Shown here: in pieces, positions 63,071 to 64,000 of the stretch | Numbering within the stretch: position 1 is the first letter of the stretch | How the letters are laid out: each line of letters opens with the position of its first letter | DNA from: Taenia hydatigena | Lineage: Eukaryota > Platyhelminthes > Cestoda > Cyclophyllidea > Taeniidae | Assembly (NCBI GenBank): GCA_036345935.2 | Contig: JADWOT020001882.1 | Location: 1-64,000 of the forward strand | Length of the DNA stretch: 64,000 nucleotides | Reading direction: 5' to 3' | Translations under genes and position numbers: made by a program | The notes under the pieces: generated by a model | Seen by the model: the letters and a program-made list of their open reading frames with translations, nothing else | What the model was told of the DNA's origin: nothing | Databases searched by the model: none

Positions 63071-64000
63071 GTTTATGCCTCTGCACTCTTATCTTGACTG
63101 GATTACTAGGCGAATAGGGACAGGATTTTGAAGCCTTGACCATTTTTGTTGATAAGTAGATTCAAGCTGCCCTGTCCCATTGGCGCTTTGTTGTCTATCC
63201 AGGTTTGATGTGGTTTTCCTCCACAAGTTTTTGCTACATTAAATTAACTTTGATAATTGTGGTGGAACCAATTGGATGTCTTGTTGTCCTCCCAATTTAT
63301 CAAATAATTGCTCATCTTATGTAGAAGCAGAGGTTTGACTTCAACCGAACTGTATAATTGAGTAAAAAATTGTCCACTGAAGCCTTCATTTTCACGAGGC
63401 AATTATAGCCGCGCCATTTGGAAATTATGTCGAAAGGCGTTTTCTTCTGTCTTGGTGCTACAAGAATGGTGGAGCTTTTACCAGAATAAAGTGTATATGA
63501 ATCGGACCCCTTGGCTAATTAGAAGTGCCTCCTTTCGGGTAAAGGTACGATGTCTTGCCATGGTAAATCGCCATTCCGTATGGCCTCTGATACTGTGGGC
63601 ATGTCTAACAGCTCTACTGATGCCAATCATTTAAAGGGTCCACCCATATCAAAGCCTCCTTCTCGCGTCGGTTTCACTGATTGTTTTCAGACAGACACAC
63701 TAAAAGGGATGCAAGTGTCCGAGCCGCCGCCCTCTCCCTAAGGATGGGTCTGCTGACCGCCGGAACGCATTTGCCTATGCCCACCCATCGACCTTCGAGT
63801 TCCCCCTTCTGTTAGAGTTTGGATTAGGATCCAGCAGACAACTCAGGGTTTTTACTTTCATTTATAAGAAATAGATAAGTTTGGATGGACCCTTTGTGGA
63901 TTCATGGAGGGACTGTCAGTCATCACCGGAAATCGGTGAGGTCGATGACCGGAACTATGCAACTTAGTTTGTGGGAATGACAATGGTGTTAGATGATGCT
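63071..64000. other. Intron/flank of RyR copy 2, no exon
   Basis: Matches 32312-33244 in reverse. Frames at 63452-63634 and 63550-63741 are reading-frame noise within the duplicated intron. Confidence 0.6.

Larger units (their letters stand above)
60775..64000. repeat. Inverted duplication IR1, right arm (runs off window)
   Basis: Reverse complement of 32312-35545. The match is still good at the last base, so the duplication extends past the window and may include the remaining receptor exons. A 68-codon minus frame at 61587-61793 (QLDRMEADGCRIALKM, HFGYHVISPIEEQRNG) is open here but interrupted in the left arm. I do not recognise it. Confidence 0.93.

Noticed and set aside
1..64000. CRISPR arrays, operons, ribosome binding sites, rho-independent terminators
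   Set aside because: The window is eukaryotic by its introns and gene families. No regularly spaced short direct repeats were seen.

Overview
This window is animal genomic DNA: intron-containing genes split by GT...AG boundaries, a homeobox gene, and exons of a ryanodine receptor calcium channel. Nothing bacterial or viral was seen. A flatworm, perhaps a tapeworm, is my best guess. It rests on short introns (92 and 117 bases) and on a signal peptide / fibronectin III / hydrophobic tail gene family. This is inference, not proof.

Layout. 0-4 kb: a 620-base direct repeat in two copies around a possible broken small secreted-protein gene. 4-14.6 kb: no recognisable gene, with some strand-asymmetric pyrimidine-rich stretches. 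14.6-26.8 kb: an old tandem duplication of a roughly 5.9 kb unit. 26.95-28.76 kb (minus): an NK-type homeobox gene with TATA box, tinman motif and a homeodomain split at the classic 44/45 intron, but with three reading-frame breaks. 30.9-33.6 kb (minus): the last exons of a ryanodine receptor gene, decayed. 32.3-35.5 kb and 60.8-64.0 kb: the arms of a young inverted duplication. Each arm carries the same two pore-region receptor exons, and each copy is damaged differently. 36.8-38.4 kb and 45.6-47.3 kb: a second, older inverted duplication. 39.5-41.9 kb and 52.3-54.9 kb: two same-strand paralogous segments about 13.0 kb apart. Each holds a broken gene with a signal-peptide exon and a fibronectin III exon; a hydrophobic-tail exon was found only in the second. 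58.4-59.1 kb: a short repeat interrupted by a 579-base insertion whose empty site is present at 60.7 kb.

How it fits together. At least four old gene loci (homeobox, ryanodine receptor in two copies, FN3 pair) are recognisable, and every one carries stops, frameshifts, lost splice sites or lost exons. The window is therefore either a duplication-rich gene graveyard or, in part, an assembly with uncorrected indels. The receptor lesions (a clean 42-base deletion, CGA to TGA, TGG to TAG, splice-site changes) look like real decay. The homeobox lesions include one likely homopolymer slip that could be sequencing error. No open frame in the window is longer than 161 codons, and no intact complete gene could be supported.
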